NCBI RefSeq assembly: GCF_002351485.1
Contig: NZ_NWMW01000001.1
Span: 1,984,001-2,048,000 of the forward strand
Direction of reading: 5' to 3'
Source: Sphingomonas spermidinifaciens
GTDB lineage: Bacteria > Pseudomonadota > Alphaproteobacteria > Sphingomonadales > Sphingomonadaceae
Length of the DNA: 64,000 nt
In this document: positions 18,203-27,476 of the stretch, piece after piece
How positions within the stretch are numbered: the stretch's first letter is position 1
Layout of the letters: each line of letters opens with the position of its first letter
The notes under the pieces: generated by a model
Seen by the model: only the letters and a program-made list of their open reading frames with translations
Told to the model about the DNA's origin: nothing
The model's database searches: none
Made by a program: the position numbers and the translations under genes

Positions 18203-19165
18203 CTAATATCGGACGACCGCCGCGCCCCAGGTGAAGCCGCCGCCCATCGCCTCGAGCACGAGGAGCTGGCCGCGCCGAATGCGACCATCGCGGATCGCGG
18301 TGTCGAGCGCGAGCGGGACCGACGCGGCGGAGGTGTTGGCGTGCTGATCAACGGTAACGACGACGCGCTCGGGCGACAGGTCGAGCTTGCGCGCGGTCGC
18401 GTCGAGGATGCGGGCATTGGCCTGGTGTGGGACCAGCCAGTCGATCTCGTGCGGTTGATGCCCCGTCACCGCCAGCGTCTCGCGCAGCACCGCCGCCAAG
18501 TTGACGACGGCGTGGCGGAACACCTCGCGTCCCTTCATGCGGAGCTTGCCGACGGTGCCCGTGGTCGACGGACCGCCATCGACGTAGAGCATGTCGTTGT
18601 GGCGGCCGTCGGCATGGAGGCGAACGGCAAGCACGCCCTCGTCCTCTGTCTCTCGCGCCTCGAGCACGATTGCGCCGGCGCCGTCGCCGAACAGAACGCA
18701 GGTCGCGCGATCCTCCCAATCAAGGATGCGGCTGAACGTCTCGGCCCCGATCACCAGCGCGCGGCGGTGCGCGCCCGCGCGGATCATCGTGTCGGCGACC
18801 TGAAGCGCATAGAGGAAGCCCGAGCACACCGCCGCCACGTCGAACGCCACACAGTCGTTGATGCCGAGCGCCGCCTGCACACGCGTGGCAGTCGCGGGGA
18901 AGGTCTGATCGGGGGTCGCGGTCGCCAGCACGATCAGGTCGATCGCCTGCGCGTCGATCCCCGCCGCCTCCAGTGCGCGGCGGGCGGCATCGGTGGCGAG
19001 GGTCGAGGTGGTCTCCCCCTCCCCGGCGATATGGCGGAAGCGAATGCCTGTGCGCTCGACGATCCATTCGTCGCTCGTATCGACGCGCTGCGAGAGCTCG
19101 TCGTTCGAGACGCGCCGCGCGGGAAGCGCCGCGCCGGTGCCGGCGATGACAGCGCGGACGGTCAT
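18203..19165 (-). CDS. fabH: Beta-ketoacyl-ACP synthase III
   Basis: This enzyme starts fatty acid synthesis by condensing acetyl-CoA with malonyl-ACP. The 320-residue thiolase-fold product has the catalytic Cys114 ([10 protein letters not shown]), His247 (VPHQAN) and Asn277 (QHANTSA), and the C-terminal GGGFTWGA. The ATG overlaps the plsX stop (ATGA), so translation is coupled to plsX. Confidence 0.96.
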   Translation of the reverse strand: MTVRAVIAGTGAALPARRVSNDELSQRVDTSDEWIVERTGIRFRHIAGEGETTSTLATDAARRALEAAGIDAQAIDLIVLATATPDQTFPATATRVQAALGINDCVAFDVAAVCSGFLYALQVADTMIRAGAHRRALVIGAETFSRILDWEDRATCVLFGDGAGAIVLEARETEDEGVLAVRLHADGRHNDMLYVDGGPSTTGTVGKLRMKGREVFRHAVVNLAAVLRETLAVTGHQPHEIDWLVPHQANARILDATARKLDLSPERVVVTVDQHANTSAASVPLALDTAIRDGRIRRGQLLVLEAMGGGFTWGAAVVRY

Positions 19166-20193
19166 GCCGCGCGCGCTTCGATATTGCCGAGGTCGTCGCC
19201 GATGCGCCGGATCAGGTCGTCCTCCACCAGCTTGCCGGCAAGCTTGAGCGCGTTGGCGATGCCCGCGGCGTTGGCCCCACCATGGCTCTTCACGACCAAC
19301 CCGTTGAGGCCGAGGAAGACCGCGCCATTATGATTGTTGGGATCGAGATGGTCGCGCAGCAGCTTGGTCGCGGGGCGCGAGATCAGGAAACCGATCTTCG
19401 AGCGGATCGAACTCGAAAAGGCGCGGCGGAGCAGGTCGGCGACGAAGCGCGCGGTGCCCTCCGCCGTCTTGAGTGCGATGTTGCCGGTGAAGCCGTCGCA
19501 GGCGATCACATCAACCTCGCCCCGCGACAGGCGATCGCCCTCGATAAAGCCGGTGAACGCCATCGGCAGGTGGGCCGCGCCGCGCAGCCGCTGCGCCGCA
19601 TCGCGAATGATGTCGGTTCCCTTCAGATCCTCGGTCCCGATGTTGAGCAGCGCAACGCGCGGTCGCTCGAGATCGAGCGCGGTGCGCGCGTAAGCGGCGC
19701 CCATCACCGCGAACTGGACGAGGTTGCGGGCATCGCACTCGGTATTGGCGCCGAGGTCGAGCATCACCGTGTCATTGGCGCCGAGGCTGGGCAGCAGCGC
19801 GGCGAGCGCGGGTCGGTCGATGCCGGGAATGGTGCGCAGCGAGAGTTTCGCCATCGCCATGAGCGCGCCGGTATTGCCCGCCGACACCGCAGCGCCCGCG
19901 CGCCCCTGCTTCACCGCATCGACCGCAAGGCCCATCGAGGTAACGCGCGCACGGCGGATCGAGGTGCTCGGTTTTTCTTCCGAAGCGACGGTCTCGGGCG
20001 CGTGGACGATCTCGACCCTGCCGGTCAGGCCCGGCTGCGACTCGAGCGCGGCGCGAATCGCCGCTTCGTCACCCACCAGCAGGAACGACAGCTCGGGCCG
20101 ATCGGCGGCGGCACGCGCCACGCCATCGAGGATGACGGCGAGCCCGCCGTCGCCGCCCATCGCATCGACGGCGATCCGCGCGCTCTCCGCCAT
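19162..20193 (-). CDS. plsX: Phosphate acyltransferase PlsX
   Basis: PlsX makes acyl-phosphate from acyl-ACP, feeding PlsY for phospholipid synthesis. The 343-residue product starts with [11 protein letters not shown], typical of PlsX, and carries [32 protein letters not shown] and [14 protein letters not shown]. It follows rpmF by 40 bp and overlaps fabH by 4 bp, the standard rpmF-plsX-fabH arrangement. Confidence 0.97.
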   Translation of the reverse strand: MAESARIAVDAMGGDGGLAVILDGVARAAADRPELSFLLVGDEAAIRAALESQPGLTGRVEIVHAPETVASEEKPSTSIRRARVTSMGLAVDAVKQGRAGAAVSAGNTGALMAMAKLSLRTIPGIDRPALAALLPSLGANDTVMLDLGANTECDARNLVQFAVMGAAYARTALDLERPRVALLNIGTEDLKGTDIIRDAAQRLRGAAHLPMAFTGFIEGDRLSRGEVDVIACDGFTGNIALKTAEGTARFVADLLRRAFSSSIRSKIGFLISRPATKLLRDHLDPNNHNGAVFLGLNGLVVKSHGGANAAGIANALKLAGKLVEDDLIRRIGDDLGNIEARAA

Positions 20194-20233
20194 GTCCCGT
20201 TATCGTTCCTTGAACCCTAAGTTCGGTGTCCCG

Positions 20234-20413
20234 TCAGGCTTCGATCGCGACGATCTCGCGGCCGTTATAATGGCCGCACGACCCGCACAGGATGTGCGGA
20301 CGCTTGAGTTCGCCGCAGTTCGGGCACTCCTGGAACGACTCGACCTTCAGCGCATCGTGCGAACGACGCATGCCGCGCCGCGACGGCGTGGTCTTTCTCT
20401 TGGGAACGGCCAT
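20234..20413 (-). CDS. rpmF: 50S ribosomal protein L32
   Basis: This short gene encodes a 59-residue L32: [20 protein letters not shown] at the N-terminus, then a zinc-ribbon-like set of four Cys ([20 protein letters not shown]), and an end at EIVAIEA. It is translated from the ATG at 20413 and stops at 20234. The position just upstream of plsX is the conserved one. The 204-bp gap to the MAPEG gene must carry its promoter, divergent from that gene. Confidence 0.95.
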   Translation of the reverse strand: MAVPKRKTTPSRRGMRRSHDALKVESFQECPNCGELKRPHILCGSCGHYNGREIVAIEA

Positions 20414-20617
20414 CTCGGCACACCTTCTTCGACAACTGAGTTCGGGGTCGCGATACGCCCCTCGCGCGGGTCGGGCAAGCGCGCAAACAAGTGCGCGCCC
20501 GCACCACCACGTGGCCGGGGCAGGTCGCGAAGCGAGGGTGCGCCTATAGCGATTTCGTCGTGCGTTGCAAGCGCGGGGACACGGTGGCAGGTTCGTCTTG
20601 CAACTTGGGGGATAACG

Positions 20618-21052
20618 ATGACCTTGCCAGTGACGCTAGCGACCGCGGGCGCGGCGGCTCTGATCAACCTGTGGCTGGCGGTACGTATCCTGTGCATCCG
20701 ATTCGGGCAGAAGATCCTCTATGGCGACGGCGGCGATGCGCGGCTGGCGGCACGGATGCGCGCGCAGCTCAACTTCGCCGAATATACGCCGCTGATCCTG
20801 ATCCTGATCGCCGCGATCGAATGGAGCGCAGGCAGCTCAATCTGGCTGGCGGGCGCGGGCGCGCTCTACATTGTCGGGCGGGTCGCGCATCCGATCGGCA
20901 TGGACGGCTTCCTGCCCGCGCGGCAATTCGGCACCGTCGTCACGCTGTCGCTCACCGGCATGCTGGGGCTGACGGCGCTTACGTTGGTCTTCGTCGGCAA
21001 GCCGGTGATGGCGACCGACGGGCCGGTGGTGCCGAGCATCTATCGCGGCTGA
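20618..21052 (+). CDS. MAPEG family membrane protein
   Basis: The 144-residue product is a four-helix membrane protein of the MAPEG family (microsomal glutathione transferase-like). Seen are the N-terminal helix, [20 protein letters not shown] (the conserved R-x2-x-N-x-x-E-x-x-P pattern) and [10 protein letters not shown]. The ATG at 20618 has GGGGGAT seven bases upstream. Its end overlaps the end of the convergent glycosyltransferase gene by 13 bp. A glutathione-dependent detoxification role is inferred from the family only. Confidence 0.85.
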   Translation: MTLPVTLATAGAAALINLWLAVRILCIRFGQKILYGDGGDARLAARMRAQLNFAEYTPLILILIAAIEWSAGSSIWLAGAGALYIVGRVAHPIGMDGFLPARQFGTVVTLSLTGMLGLTALTLVFVGKPVMATDGPVVPSIYRG

Positions 21053-22053
21053 GCCAGGATGCGCTCGTAAAGGGCGACATACTCGTCGGCCATCCGCTCG
21101 ATCGAGAAGCGCGCTTCGACCGCGCGGCGACACGCGGCGCGATCAATCTCGCCCAGCCGGCCGACCGCGGCGATCGCGTCGTCAAGCGAGTCGACGAGGA
21201 AGCCGGTGACGCCGTCCTCGATCAGCTCGGGCATCGACCCGCGCCGCATCGCGATGACAGGAGTGCCGCAGGCCATCGCCTCGATCACCGACAGGCCGAA
21301 GGGTTCGTCGAAATTGATGAGGTGGAGGAGCGCTGCCGCGCCGCCCAGCGCGGCCACGCGCTCCGCTCCGCCAACCGCGCCGGGATGGGCGATGCGCGGC
21401 GACAGGCGGGGTGCCACGTCACGCTCGTAATAGCCCGCGTCCTGGACGATGCCGTACATCGACAGGCGTCGGCCGGTCGCCTCCGCTACCGCGATCGCTT
21501 CTGCCGCGCCCTTGTCGGGGTGCATCCGGCCGAAGAAGAGGAGGTCGTCGCTACCCTTCGGGTCAAAGGTGAAGTCCTCGACCGGGATGCCGTGATGGAC
21601 CGTCGCGGCATAGCGTAGCGCCGGGTGCCGGTCGGCATCGCTGATCGCGACATAATGCACGCGGTCCTGATAGGGCGCGTACATCGGCAGGATGCGGTCG
21701 GACGAAAAGCCGTGGATCGTCGTCACCATCGGCGTCGGCACAAGATTGGCGAAGGCGTGGGCGGGAAAATCGGCCTGATTGTGGATCAGGTCGAACTCGC
21801 CCGCACGCTCGAACACATGCGCGAGATGGCGGTGCTCCCAGACCTTGGCGTCGACCGAAGGGTCTTCGCTGTAGGGGGCGGGCACTACCGCTGCCAGCTT
21901 CGCCGAAGTGAGCGAATCGGCGGTCGCGAACAGGGTGACGTCGATGCCCTTGGCCACCAGCGCCTCGGTCAGCAGGCTCGTCACCAATTCCCATGGGCCG
22001 TAATGCCGGGGCGGCGTGCGCCAGGCGATCGGCGCGATCATCGCGATCTTCAT
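21040..22053 (-). CDS. Glycosyltransferase family 4
   Basis: The 337-residue product has the two-Rossmann GT-B fold of family 4 retaining transferases: an N-terminal acceptor domain (MKIAMIAPIAWRTPP, a loop with HYGPWE) and a C-terminal nucleotide-sugar domain with FFGRMHPDKGAAEAI and the E-x7-E motif E250PFGLSVIE258. It overlaps the GH13 stop by 4 bp and is the third gene of a GH130-GH13-GT4 operon. The sugar donor and acceptor are not evident. It acts in the cytosol, since no signal peptide is seen. Confidence 0.85.
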   Translation of the reverse strand: MKIAMIAPIAWRTPPRHYGPWELVTSLLTEALVAKGIDVTLFATADSLTSAKLAAVVPAPYSEDPSVDAKVWEHRHLAHVFERAGEFDLIHNQADFPAHAFANLVPTPMVTTIHGFSSDRILPMYAPYQDRVHYVAISDADRHPALRYAATVHHGIPVEDFTFDPKGSDDLLFFGRMHPDKGAAEAIAVAEATGRRLSMYGIVQDAGYYERDVAPRLSPRIAHPGAVGGAERVAALGGAAALLHLINFDEPFGLSVIEAMACGTPVIAMRRGSMPELIEDGVTGFLVDSLDDAIAAVGRLGEIDRAACRRAVEARFSIERMADEYVALYERILAQPR

Positions 22054-23633
22054 GTCAGGACCACGCCCTCGTCGCCCATCAGGATGACGGCGCCATGCTC
22101 GAAGCCGGGCAGGCCGCCCAGCGTGCTGAGCCGGGGGGTCAGGCCGCGCGCCCAGTCGGGCAGCAGGAGCCGCGCGGGCTCGGCGGTCAGGTTAAGAGCG
22201 ACGAGCACGCGCGTCTCGCCTTCGCGGCGCTCATAGGCCAGCACGGCATCGTCGGCATGGACCGGATGCCAGTCGCCCACCGATAGCGCCGGCGTCACAC
22301 GGCGCAGTGCGATCAGGTCACGGTGAAGCGTCCAGCTCGACCCGGCATCGCCGCGCTCGGCCGCGACGTTGCGCGCGCGCCAGTCGGAATGGAGCGGCAG
22401 CCACGGCTCGCCGGTGGTGAAGCCCGCACAGGCACTTTCGTCCCAGGCCATCGGCGTGCGCACTGGATCGCGGCTCAGGCCCTTGCCCGGTTCGCGCAGC
22501 TCGCGCGGGTCCGCGACCTTGTCGGGCGGGATCGCCACATCGGCGATGCCGATCTCGTCACCATAATAGATGGTCGGCGTGCCGCGCAGCGTGAGGTTGA
22601 GCATCGCCGCAACCCGCGCCTGCGCCGCCCCGAAACGCGTCGCCGCGCGCGGGCGGTCGTGATTGCCGAGCACCCAATTGGGCCAGCCCGCCTCGGGCAG
22701 CGCCAGCTCGTACGCCTCGATCAGCGTCGCAAGCGCGCGCGGGTTCCAGGGCGCGTCGATCAGCTGGAAGTTGAAGGGCAGGTGGACGCCCGGCGCCTCG
22801 GCCGAGCCGTAATAGGTCATCAGCTTCTCGACCGGCAGATAGATCTCGCCGATCAGCAGGCGGTCTTCATAACTATCGGCGATCGCGCGCATCTCGGCGG
22901 CGATGCCATGGACTTCCGGCTGGTCGGTCGAATGGAGCTGAAGCACGCGCCACATCTCGCCCATGCCCTCGGCAAAACCGGGGTTGGGCGGGTTGTCGGG
23001 GAACTCGGCATGCTTGACCATGTGCCAGAGCACGTCGATGCGGAAGCCATCGACGCCGCGGTCGAACCAGAAGCGCAGCACGTCCATCATCGCCGCGCGC
23101 AGCTCCGGATTGCGCCAGTTGAGGTCAGGCTGTTCCTTGAGGAAGGCGTGGCTGTAATATTGGCCGGTCGCGGCGTCATACTCCCAGGCCGGGCCACCGA
23201 AATCGCTGATCCAGTTGTTGGGCGGCCCCCCACCCGGCGCGGGATCGCGCCAGATGTACCAGTCGCGCTTCGGGTTCTCGCGCGACGACCGGCTCTCGAC
23301 GAACCAGGGATGCTGGTCGGAGCTGTGATTGGGCACGAAATCGAGCAGCACCTTGAGCCCGAGGCCGTGCGCCCGCGCAAGCAGGGCATCGAAGTCGGCG
23401 AGCGTGCCGAAGCGCGGGTCGATCCCGCAATAGTCGGCGACGTCGTAGCCAAAGTCCGCCATCGGCGAGGGGAAGATCGGCGAGATCCAGATGGCATCGA
23501 CGCCGAGATCGACGAAATAGGGCAGCCGCGCGGTGATGCCGGCGAGGTCGCCGATACCGTCGCCGTTCGAGTCCTGAAACGAGCGCGGATAAATCTGATA
23601 GAGCACCGCCCCGTGCCACCACGGGCGGCTCAT
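22050..23633 (-). CDS. GH13 alpha-glucosidase (oligo-1,6-glucosidase type)
   Basis: The 527-residue product is a GH13 amylase-superfamily enzyme with the early QIYPRSFQDSNGDGIGDL and the catalytic triad in place: nucleophile Asp200 (GFRIDVLW), acid/base Glu263 (LIGEIYLP) and Asp326 (GNHDRPR). The DLNWRNPELR and NHSSDQHPWF segments are typical of exo-acting alpha-glucosidases. No signal peptide is seen, so it works on imported or internal alpha-glucosides. It overlaps both neighbours by 4 bp (GH130 upstream, GT4 downstream). Confidence 0.92.
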   Translation of the reverse strand: MSRPWWHGAVLYQIYPRSFQDSNGDGIGDLAGITARLPYFVDLGVDAIWISPIFPSPMADFGYDVADYCGIDPRFGTLADFDALLARAHGLGLKVLLDFVPNHSSDQHPWFVESRSSRENPKRDWYIWRDPAPGGGPPNNWISDFGGPAWEYDAATGQYYSHAFLKEQPDLNWRNPELRAAMMDVLRFWFDRGVDGFRIDVLWHMVKHAEFPDNPPNPGFAEGMGEMWRVLQLHSTDQPEVHGIAAEMRAIADSYEDRLLIGEIYLPVEKLMTYYGSAEAPGVHLPFNFQLIDAPWNPRALATLIEAYELALPEAGWPNWVLGNHDRPRAATRFGAAQARVAAMLNLTLRGTPTIYYGDEIGIADVAIPPDKVADPRELREPGKGLSRDPVRTPMAWDESACAGFTTGEPWLPLHSDWRARNVAAERGDAGSSWTLHRDLIALRRVTPALSVGDWHPVHADDAVLAYERREGETRVLVALNLTAEPARLLLPDWARGLTPRLSTLGGLPGFEHGAVILMGDEGVVLT

Positions 23634-24727
23634 GCAATCCGGCCCTTGTCGATCCGCGTCAGGCGACAGGCGAGATCGGCCTCACCGCTCGCCACCAGAT
23701 AATGGTCGCCGGCATCGACGATCCCGGTCGTGAAGACCACGCTGTCGAGATATTTGCTTTCGGCGAGATGGCCGGTCAGCTGCGGCGCGGGTTCGATCAG
23801 CGGTGTATGCTCGGTCGCCACCGTAATTGACGGGTCGTCGCGGTCGAGGATGGACCAATAGGTGCGATAGATGCCGACCTCGGCCCCCGGCTCCACCCCG
23901 TGCCACAGCGTCAGCCAGCCGCGCTTCGTCAGGATCGGCGGTGTCCCGCCCCCCATCCGCGCCGTCGAGACGGTGGCGGCATGGGGGCGAAGGCCCGGCT
24001 TCTCATAGGGTTTCCAGTGGAGGAGGTCGGGTGAGGTGGCGAGATTGATCGCCGGCCCCGCGCGCCACTCGGCCCCCGGCGGATAGGCGAACCAGGTTTC
24101 GCCCAAGGGCCGCGTCTGCGCCCAGTAGCGGCCGCCCGACTGACCCTCGAAAATGAGCATGTCCTTGTTCTGGTGGTCGAGGACGATCCCCTCCAGCGTC
24201 CACTCCATCGCATCGCGCGACCGGTGGAGCGTGGTGCAGAGCCGCTCGGGGCTGACCGAGCAGGTGGTCATCACCCATTCGTTGCCGACGCGGGAAATGC
24301 GCGGGTCTTCGACGCCGTACGCCTGATAGCTGGCGGCAGGCACGATCGCACGGTCATAGTGGATCGCCTCCACCCGCTCGCCGTCGGACGAGAGTTCCAC
24401 GGGAAGCAGCCAGGAAAGCGAAGTGAGCGCGAGTGGGCGCCACGGATCGCCAGTGATCTTCAGGATGCGCGGGTCCGTTGCATCGACGCGATCGGCCGGC
24501 CATTCATCGACCACGTAGCGGCCGTTCTCCCAGCGCAGCGACCGGGTGCCGGCATCGACCAGCCCCTCCGCCACGCGGACCATCATCAGGAGGTTGCCCG
24601 AGGGGAGCCGCGTGAAGCCCGGGTTGAACGCGCCGAGGACGAAGGTCTCGGCCTCGCAGCGCCCCCGAAGCGGCGAGCGCGAGAGATCGACGTCTTGGGG
24701 TTCGAAGATCAGGAAATCGTCGCGCAA
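23630..24727 (-). CDS. GH130 family glycosidase/phosphorylase
   Basis: The product has a five-bladed-propeller-like pattern and resembles GH130, whose members are mannoside phosphorylases or mannosidases acting on beta-mannosyl linkages: VLGAFNPGFTRLPSGNLLMM near the N-terminus, VEDPRISRVGNEWVMT in the middle and LTLWHGVEPG then KYLDSVVFTTG near the end. I prefer a TTG start at 24727 (365 residues), preceded by GGGAGGGTGGA, because residues upstream of it (from 24796) look non-coding and include a REP remnant. It is the first gene of the GH130-GH13-GT4 operon. Confidence 0.75.
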   Translation of the reverse strand: MRDDFLIFEPQDVDLSRSPLRGRCEAETFVLGAFNPGFTRLPSGNLLMMVRVAEGLVDAGTRSLRWENGRYVVDEWPADRVDATDPRILKITGDPWRPLALTSLSWLLPVELSSDGERVEAIHYDRAIVPAASYQAYGVEDPRISRVGNEWVMTTCSVSPERLCTTLHRSRDAMEWTLEGIVLDHQNKDMLIFEGQSGGRYWAQTRPLGETWFAYPPGAEWRAGPAINLATSPDLLHWKPYEKPGLRPHAATVSTARMGGGTPPILTKRGWLTLWHGVEPGAEVGIYRTYWSILDRDDPSITVATEHTPLIEPAPQLTGHLAESKYLDSVVFTTGIVDAGDHYLVASGEADLACRLTRIDKGRIA

Positions 24728-24800
24728 TCCACCCTCCCGTCGCTGCCCCCGAAGACGACGGGATGGGCGGAGTGGTTCCGTCCCTTTACCACGCAAGACA

Positions 24801-24822
24801 CGCGGACATGATCCGGGTGACG
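24801..24822. repeat. Degenerate REP-like element
   Basis: CGCGGACATGATCCGGGTGACG, broken here as CGCGGACATG plus ATCCGGGTGACG, resembles one arm pair of the element at 13377-13405. It sits between the GH130 start and the chorismate mutase stop. Confidence 0.4.
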
Positions 24823-24836
24823 TGGGAACGAGAGGG

Positions 24837-25115
24837 CTAGCCCCGTAGTCGCTCGTGGTGGCGGATCACCTCGTCGATGATGAAGCGCAGGAACGCCTCG
24901 GAAAATTCCGGATCGAGATCGGCCTCCTCGGCCAGCCGGCGAAGGCGGGCGATCTGCGCCTCCTCGCGGCTGGGATCGGCAGGGGGCAGGCCCTGCTCGG
25001 CCTTATAGCGGCCGACCGCCTGCGTCACCTTGAACCGCTCGGCGAGCAGGCAGACCAGCGCCATGTCGATGTTGTCGATGCTCTGGCGGTACCGCCCCAG
25101 CGTTTCGTCGGTCAC
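24837..25115 (-). CDS. Chorismate mutase (AroQ type)
   Basis: The 92-residue all-helical product fits a monofunctional AroQ-class chorismate mutase, which turns chorismate into prephenate for Phe and Tyr synthesis. Seen are the helix-1 pattern YRQSIDNIDMALVCLLAERF with the active-site Arg, the conserved Lys in GRYKAEQG, and the PSREEAQ segment. It has no signal peptide. It is divergent from the polyprenyl synthase gene with a 97-bp shared upstream region. Confidence 0.88.
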   Translation of the reverse strand: MTDETLGRYRQSIDNIDMALVCLLAERFKVTQAVGRYKAEQGLPPADPSREEAQIARLRRLAEEADLDPEFSEAFLRFIIDEVIRHHERLRG

Positions 25116-25212
25116 GACGGCCCCTTCCCTTACGTTGCCGCCTGATGGCCTTTGGTCCGCCTCCGTGCAAGCGACTTGCGTTTGTCATGGTGAAAGGCCA
25201 AGTCGGCGGCCA

Positions 25213-26226
25213 ATGAGTGCTTCCGTGCATCGCCTGGGGTCGCGCCCGCCCGCCTCGCTCGATCCCATGGTCGCCGTGACGGCGCATGACATGAACTGCG
25301 TCAACGCGGTCATCCTCGACCGGATGCAGTCCGACATTCCGCTGATCCCCAAGCTTGCCGGTCACCTGATCGCCGGCGGGGGCAAGCGGATGCGCCCGAT
25401 GCTGACGCTCGCGAGCGCCAGCCTGCTCGGCTATGGCGGCACGCGCCACCACCGCCTCGCCGCCGCGGTCGAGTTCATCCATACCGCGACCTTGCTCCAC
25501 GACGATGTCGTCGACGGCAGCGACCTTCGCCGCGGCAAGCGGACCGCCAACATCATCTGGGGCAATCCGGCCAGTGTGCTGGTCGGCGACTTCCTGTTCA
25601 GCCGCAGCTTCGAGCTGATGGTCGAGGACGGCAGTTTGAAGGTCCTCAAGATCCTGTCGAACGCAAGCGCCGTGATCGCCGAGGGCGAGGTCAACCAGTT
25701 GACCGCCGTCCGCCGCATCGACCTGTCCGAGGAACGCTATCTCGAGATCATCGGCGCCAAGACCGCCGCGCTCTTCGCCGCCGCGTGCCGCATCGCCGCG
25801 GTGGTCGCCGAACGGCCCGAAGGCGAGGAAGCGGCACTCGACGCCTATGGCCGCAACCTCGGCATCGCATTCCAGCTGGTCGATGACGCGATCGACTATG
25901 TCAGCGATGCCGGCACGATGGGCAAGGACGCCGGCGACGATTTCCGCGAGGGCAAGATGACGCTGCCCGTCATCCTCGCCTATGCCCGCGGCGATGCCGA
26001 GGCGCGCGCCTTCTGGATGAAGGCGATTCGCGACGGTGACAGTAGCGACGCGATGCTCGCCGAAGCCGTCCGGCGAATGCAGGACACGCGCGCGGTCGAG
26101 GACACGATGGCGCGCGCACGCCATTACGGCCAGCGCGCAATCGACGCGCTGGGCCCCTTTTCTTCCGGCGCCGCCAAGGACTCGATGATCGAGGCGGTCG
26201 AATTCGCCGTCGCCCGCGCCTATTGA
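25213..26226 (+). CDS. ispB: Long-chain trans-polyprenyl diphosphate synthase
   Basis: This enzyme elongates farnesyl diphosphate with IPP to make the ubiquinone side chain. The 337-residue product has both aspartate-rich motifs: DDVVD at 97-101 and DDAID at 224-228, plus GGGKRMRPML and GDFLFSRSFELM. The ATG at 25213 puts the domain at the normal distance. Chain length cannot be read with confidence; decaprenyl (Q10) is usual in this group. A hairpin GATGATC-GAACA-GATCATC follows at 26254-26272. Confidence 0.92.
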   Translation: MSASVHRLGSRPPASLDPMVAVTAHDMNCVNAVILDRMQSDIPLIPKLAGHLIAGGGKRMRPMLTLASASLLGYGGTRHHRLAAAVEFIHTATLLHDDVVDGSDLRRGKRTANIIWGNPASVLVGDFLFSRSFELMVEDGSLKVLKILSNASAVIAEGEVNQLTAVRRIDLSEERYLEIIGAKTAALFAAACRIAAVVAERPEGEEAALDAYGRNLGIAFQLVDDAIDYVSDAGTMGKDAGDDFREGKMTLPVILAYARGDAEARAFWMKAIRDGDSSDAMLAEAVRRMQDTRAVEDTMARARHYGQRAIDALGPFSSGAAKDSMIEAVEFAVARAY

Positions 26227-26400
26227 TCGTAGCAAGCGCACGGCTTGTCAGCGGATGATCGAACAGATCATCAGCTAAGGCATTGAATAGGCTCATCGTT
26301 TAGTTCGATTGCGGGGTCGTGAACGCGGTGTTGGCGCGCGTTCATGCAACGGCATGCATGATGTCCGGGTTGGACAGCTGTACCGACCGGGAGAAGTGAC

Positions 26401-26706
26401 ATGCGTACCCCCATCATTATCGCCGCCATCGCCGCCGCCATCATGCCCGCCGTTGCGCCGGCAGCCGCCGCTGCCCCGCAAGGCTGGGGCCAGTATCACC
26501 GCAGCGCCCGTGCCGACTGGCGCGACTATCGCCGCGACCGCCGCGAGAATTATCGTGATTTCCGCCGCGACCGCCGCGAGAACCGCCGCGACTTCCGCCG
26601 CGGCGAGATCAATCGCCGCCAGTTCTGGCGCGAGAACCGTCGCGATTATCGCGATCTGCGCCGCGACAACCGCCGCGACTATCGCGATTATCGTCGCGGC
26701 TGGTGA
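26401..26706 (+). CDS. Small secreted Arg/Asp/Tyr-rich repeat protein 1
   Basis: The product is 101 residues. A signal peptide (MRTPIIIAAIAAAIMPAVAP, cleaved near AAA-AP) leads a mature part built of short RRD(Y/F)RD-like units, such as RRENYRDFRRDRRENRRDF and RRDNRRDYRDYRRGW. It is strongly charged, with Arg against Asp/Glu and regularly spaced aromatics, and probably forms an extended helix. It ends in RGW like its neighbour at 26840. GGGAGAAGTG precedes the ATG. I know no function; export to the periplasm or surface is inferred from the leader. A terminator hairpin follows. Confidence 0.7.
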   Translation: MRTPIIIAAIAAAIMPAVAPAAAAAPQGWGQYHRSARADWRDYRRDRRENYRDFRRDRRENRRDFRRGEINRRQFWRENRRDYRDLRRDNRRDYRDYRRGW

Positions 26707-26713
26707 GTGAGTG

Positions 26714-26747
26714 AGGACGGGGCGACCGGATCGCGCCGCCCCGTCCT
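26714..26747 (+). terminator. Hairpin terminator after the first Arg-rich gene
   Basis: An 11-bp stem AGGACGGGGCG / CGCCCCGTCCT with a 12-nt loop follows the stop of the 26401 gene by a few bases. It ends in TTCT rather than a long T-run, so it may be a moderate terminator. Confidence 0.55.
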
Positions 26748-26839
26748 TCTCCGTAACGGGAGGTGAATGAACGGGTCGGCGTGGGTTCAGCCCCTTCGCG
26801 CTAGATCAGGGACCCGACCCCGAAGTCGAGGAGAGTAGC

Positions 26840-27148
26840 ATGCGTATCTTTGCCATTGCCGCCGCGCTCGCGGCCACCATCCTGCCGACCGCCGCCGCCA
26901 CCGCGGCGCCCGCACCCGCCGGGACCGCGGTCATCGCCGCCTCTGCGGCAGCTTTCGCGCATCCCGGCCAGCGCTGGCGCGGCGATCGCTGGGACCGGCG
27001 CCACTGGAATCGAGGGCGTCACTGGCGCGACCATCGCCGCCACTGGCGTGACGACCGCCGCGCCCGCCGTTACTGGCGCCAGGCGCGCCGCGACTGGCGC
27101 TACGACCGGCGCTTCTACAATCGTGGCGCCTATTATCGCGGCTGGTAA
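26840..27148 (+). CDS. Small secreted Arg/Trp/His-rich protein 2
   Basis: The product is 102 residues. A signal peptide (MRIFAIAAALAATILPTAAA) leads a mature part with repeated W-R-x-x-R-R and H-W-R-D patterns (RHWRDHRRHWRDDRRARRYW) and ends YYRGW. It is very basic, rich in Trp, His and Tyr. It is a diverged paralogue of the gene 134 bp upstream: same size, same leader plus charged repeat plan, same C-terminal RGW. GAGGAGAG precedes the ATG. Function unknown; metal or polyanion binding is conceivable but only a guess. Confidence 0.7.
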   Translation: MRIFAIAAALAATILPTAAATAAPAPAGTAVIAASAAAFAHPGQRWRGDRWDRRHWNRGRHWRDHRRHWRDDRRARRYWRQARRDWRYDRRFYNRGAYYRGW

Positions 27149-27160
27149 GCGATAATCGAA

Positions 27161-27189
27161 GGGGCGGCCCCGGCGGGCCGCCCCTTTTT
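27161..27189 (+). terminator. Intrinsic terminator after the second Arg-rich gene
   Basis: A perfect 10-bp GC stem GGGGCGGCCC-CGGC-GGGCCGCCCC is followed by TTTTT. It lies 12 bp after the stop of the 26840 gene. Confidence 0.85.
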
Positions 27190-27386
27190 CATTCGTCGTC
27201 CTCGTCGATGCTCAGCGCGTCCTCTTCATCGCCGTTGAGCTGCTGATCGACCGCCTCTGCGATCAGGTCGAGCTGCTCGAAGGTCGCGGTCAACTCGATC
27301 GTCTCGCCGTCCTCGTCCTCGATCATCAAGAGATAGCCGTCGCCGGTCGGGCTGATCGCCAGGCTGGCAAGTGCCTTTGCTGCCAT
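27189..27386 (-). CDS. Small acidic conserved-looking protein of unknown function
   Basis: The 65-residue product reads MAAKALASLAISPTGDGYLL, a beta-hairpin-like core (MIEDEDGETIELTATFEQL), a helix, and a very acidic tail ending DEDDE. There is no leader or membrane segment, so it should be cytosolic. Its stop abuts the terminator of the convergent Arg-rich gene. I do not recognise a family. The orderly codon use and a single clear ATG support a real gene. Confidence 0.65.
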   Translation of the reverse strand: MAAKALASLAISPTGDGYLLMIEDEDGETIELTATFEQLDLIAEAVDQQLNGDEEDALSIDEDDE

Positions 27387-27476
27387 GTTCGGTCTCCATG
27401 CGCGTAATGGGGGCTGCGCGAGGGTGGCATACGCACGAATTGTGCCTTGGCTCCCTCGCGGCTACCCCGCGGTGCG

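Noticed and set aside
20500..20520. CCACGTGG near rpmF as a third parS
   Set aside because: The flanks (CACCACGTGGCC) lack the GTT and AAC arms and the site is 24 kb from the origin.
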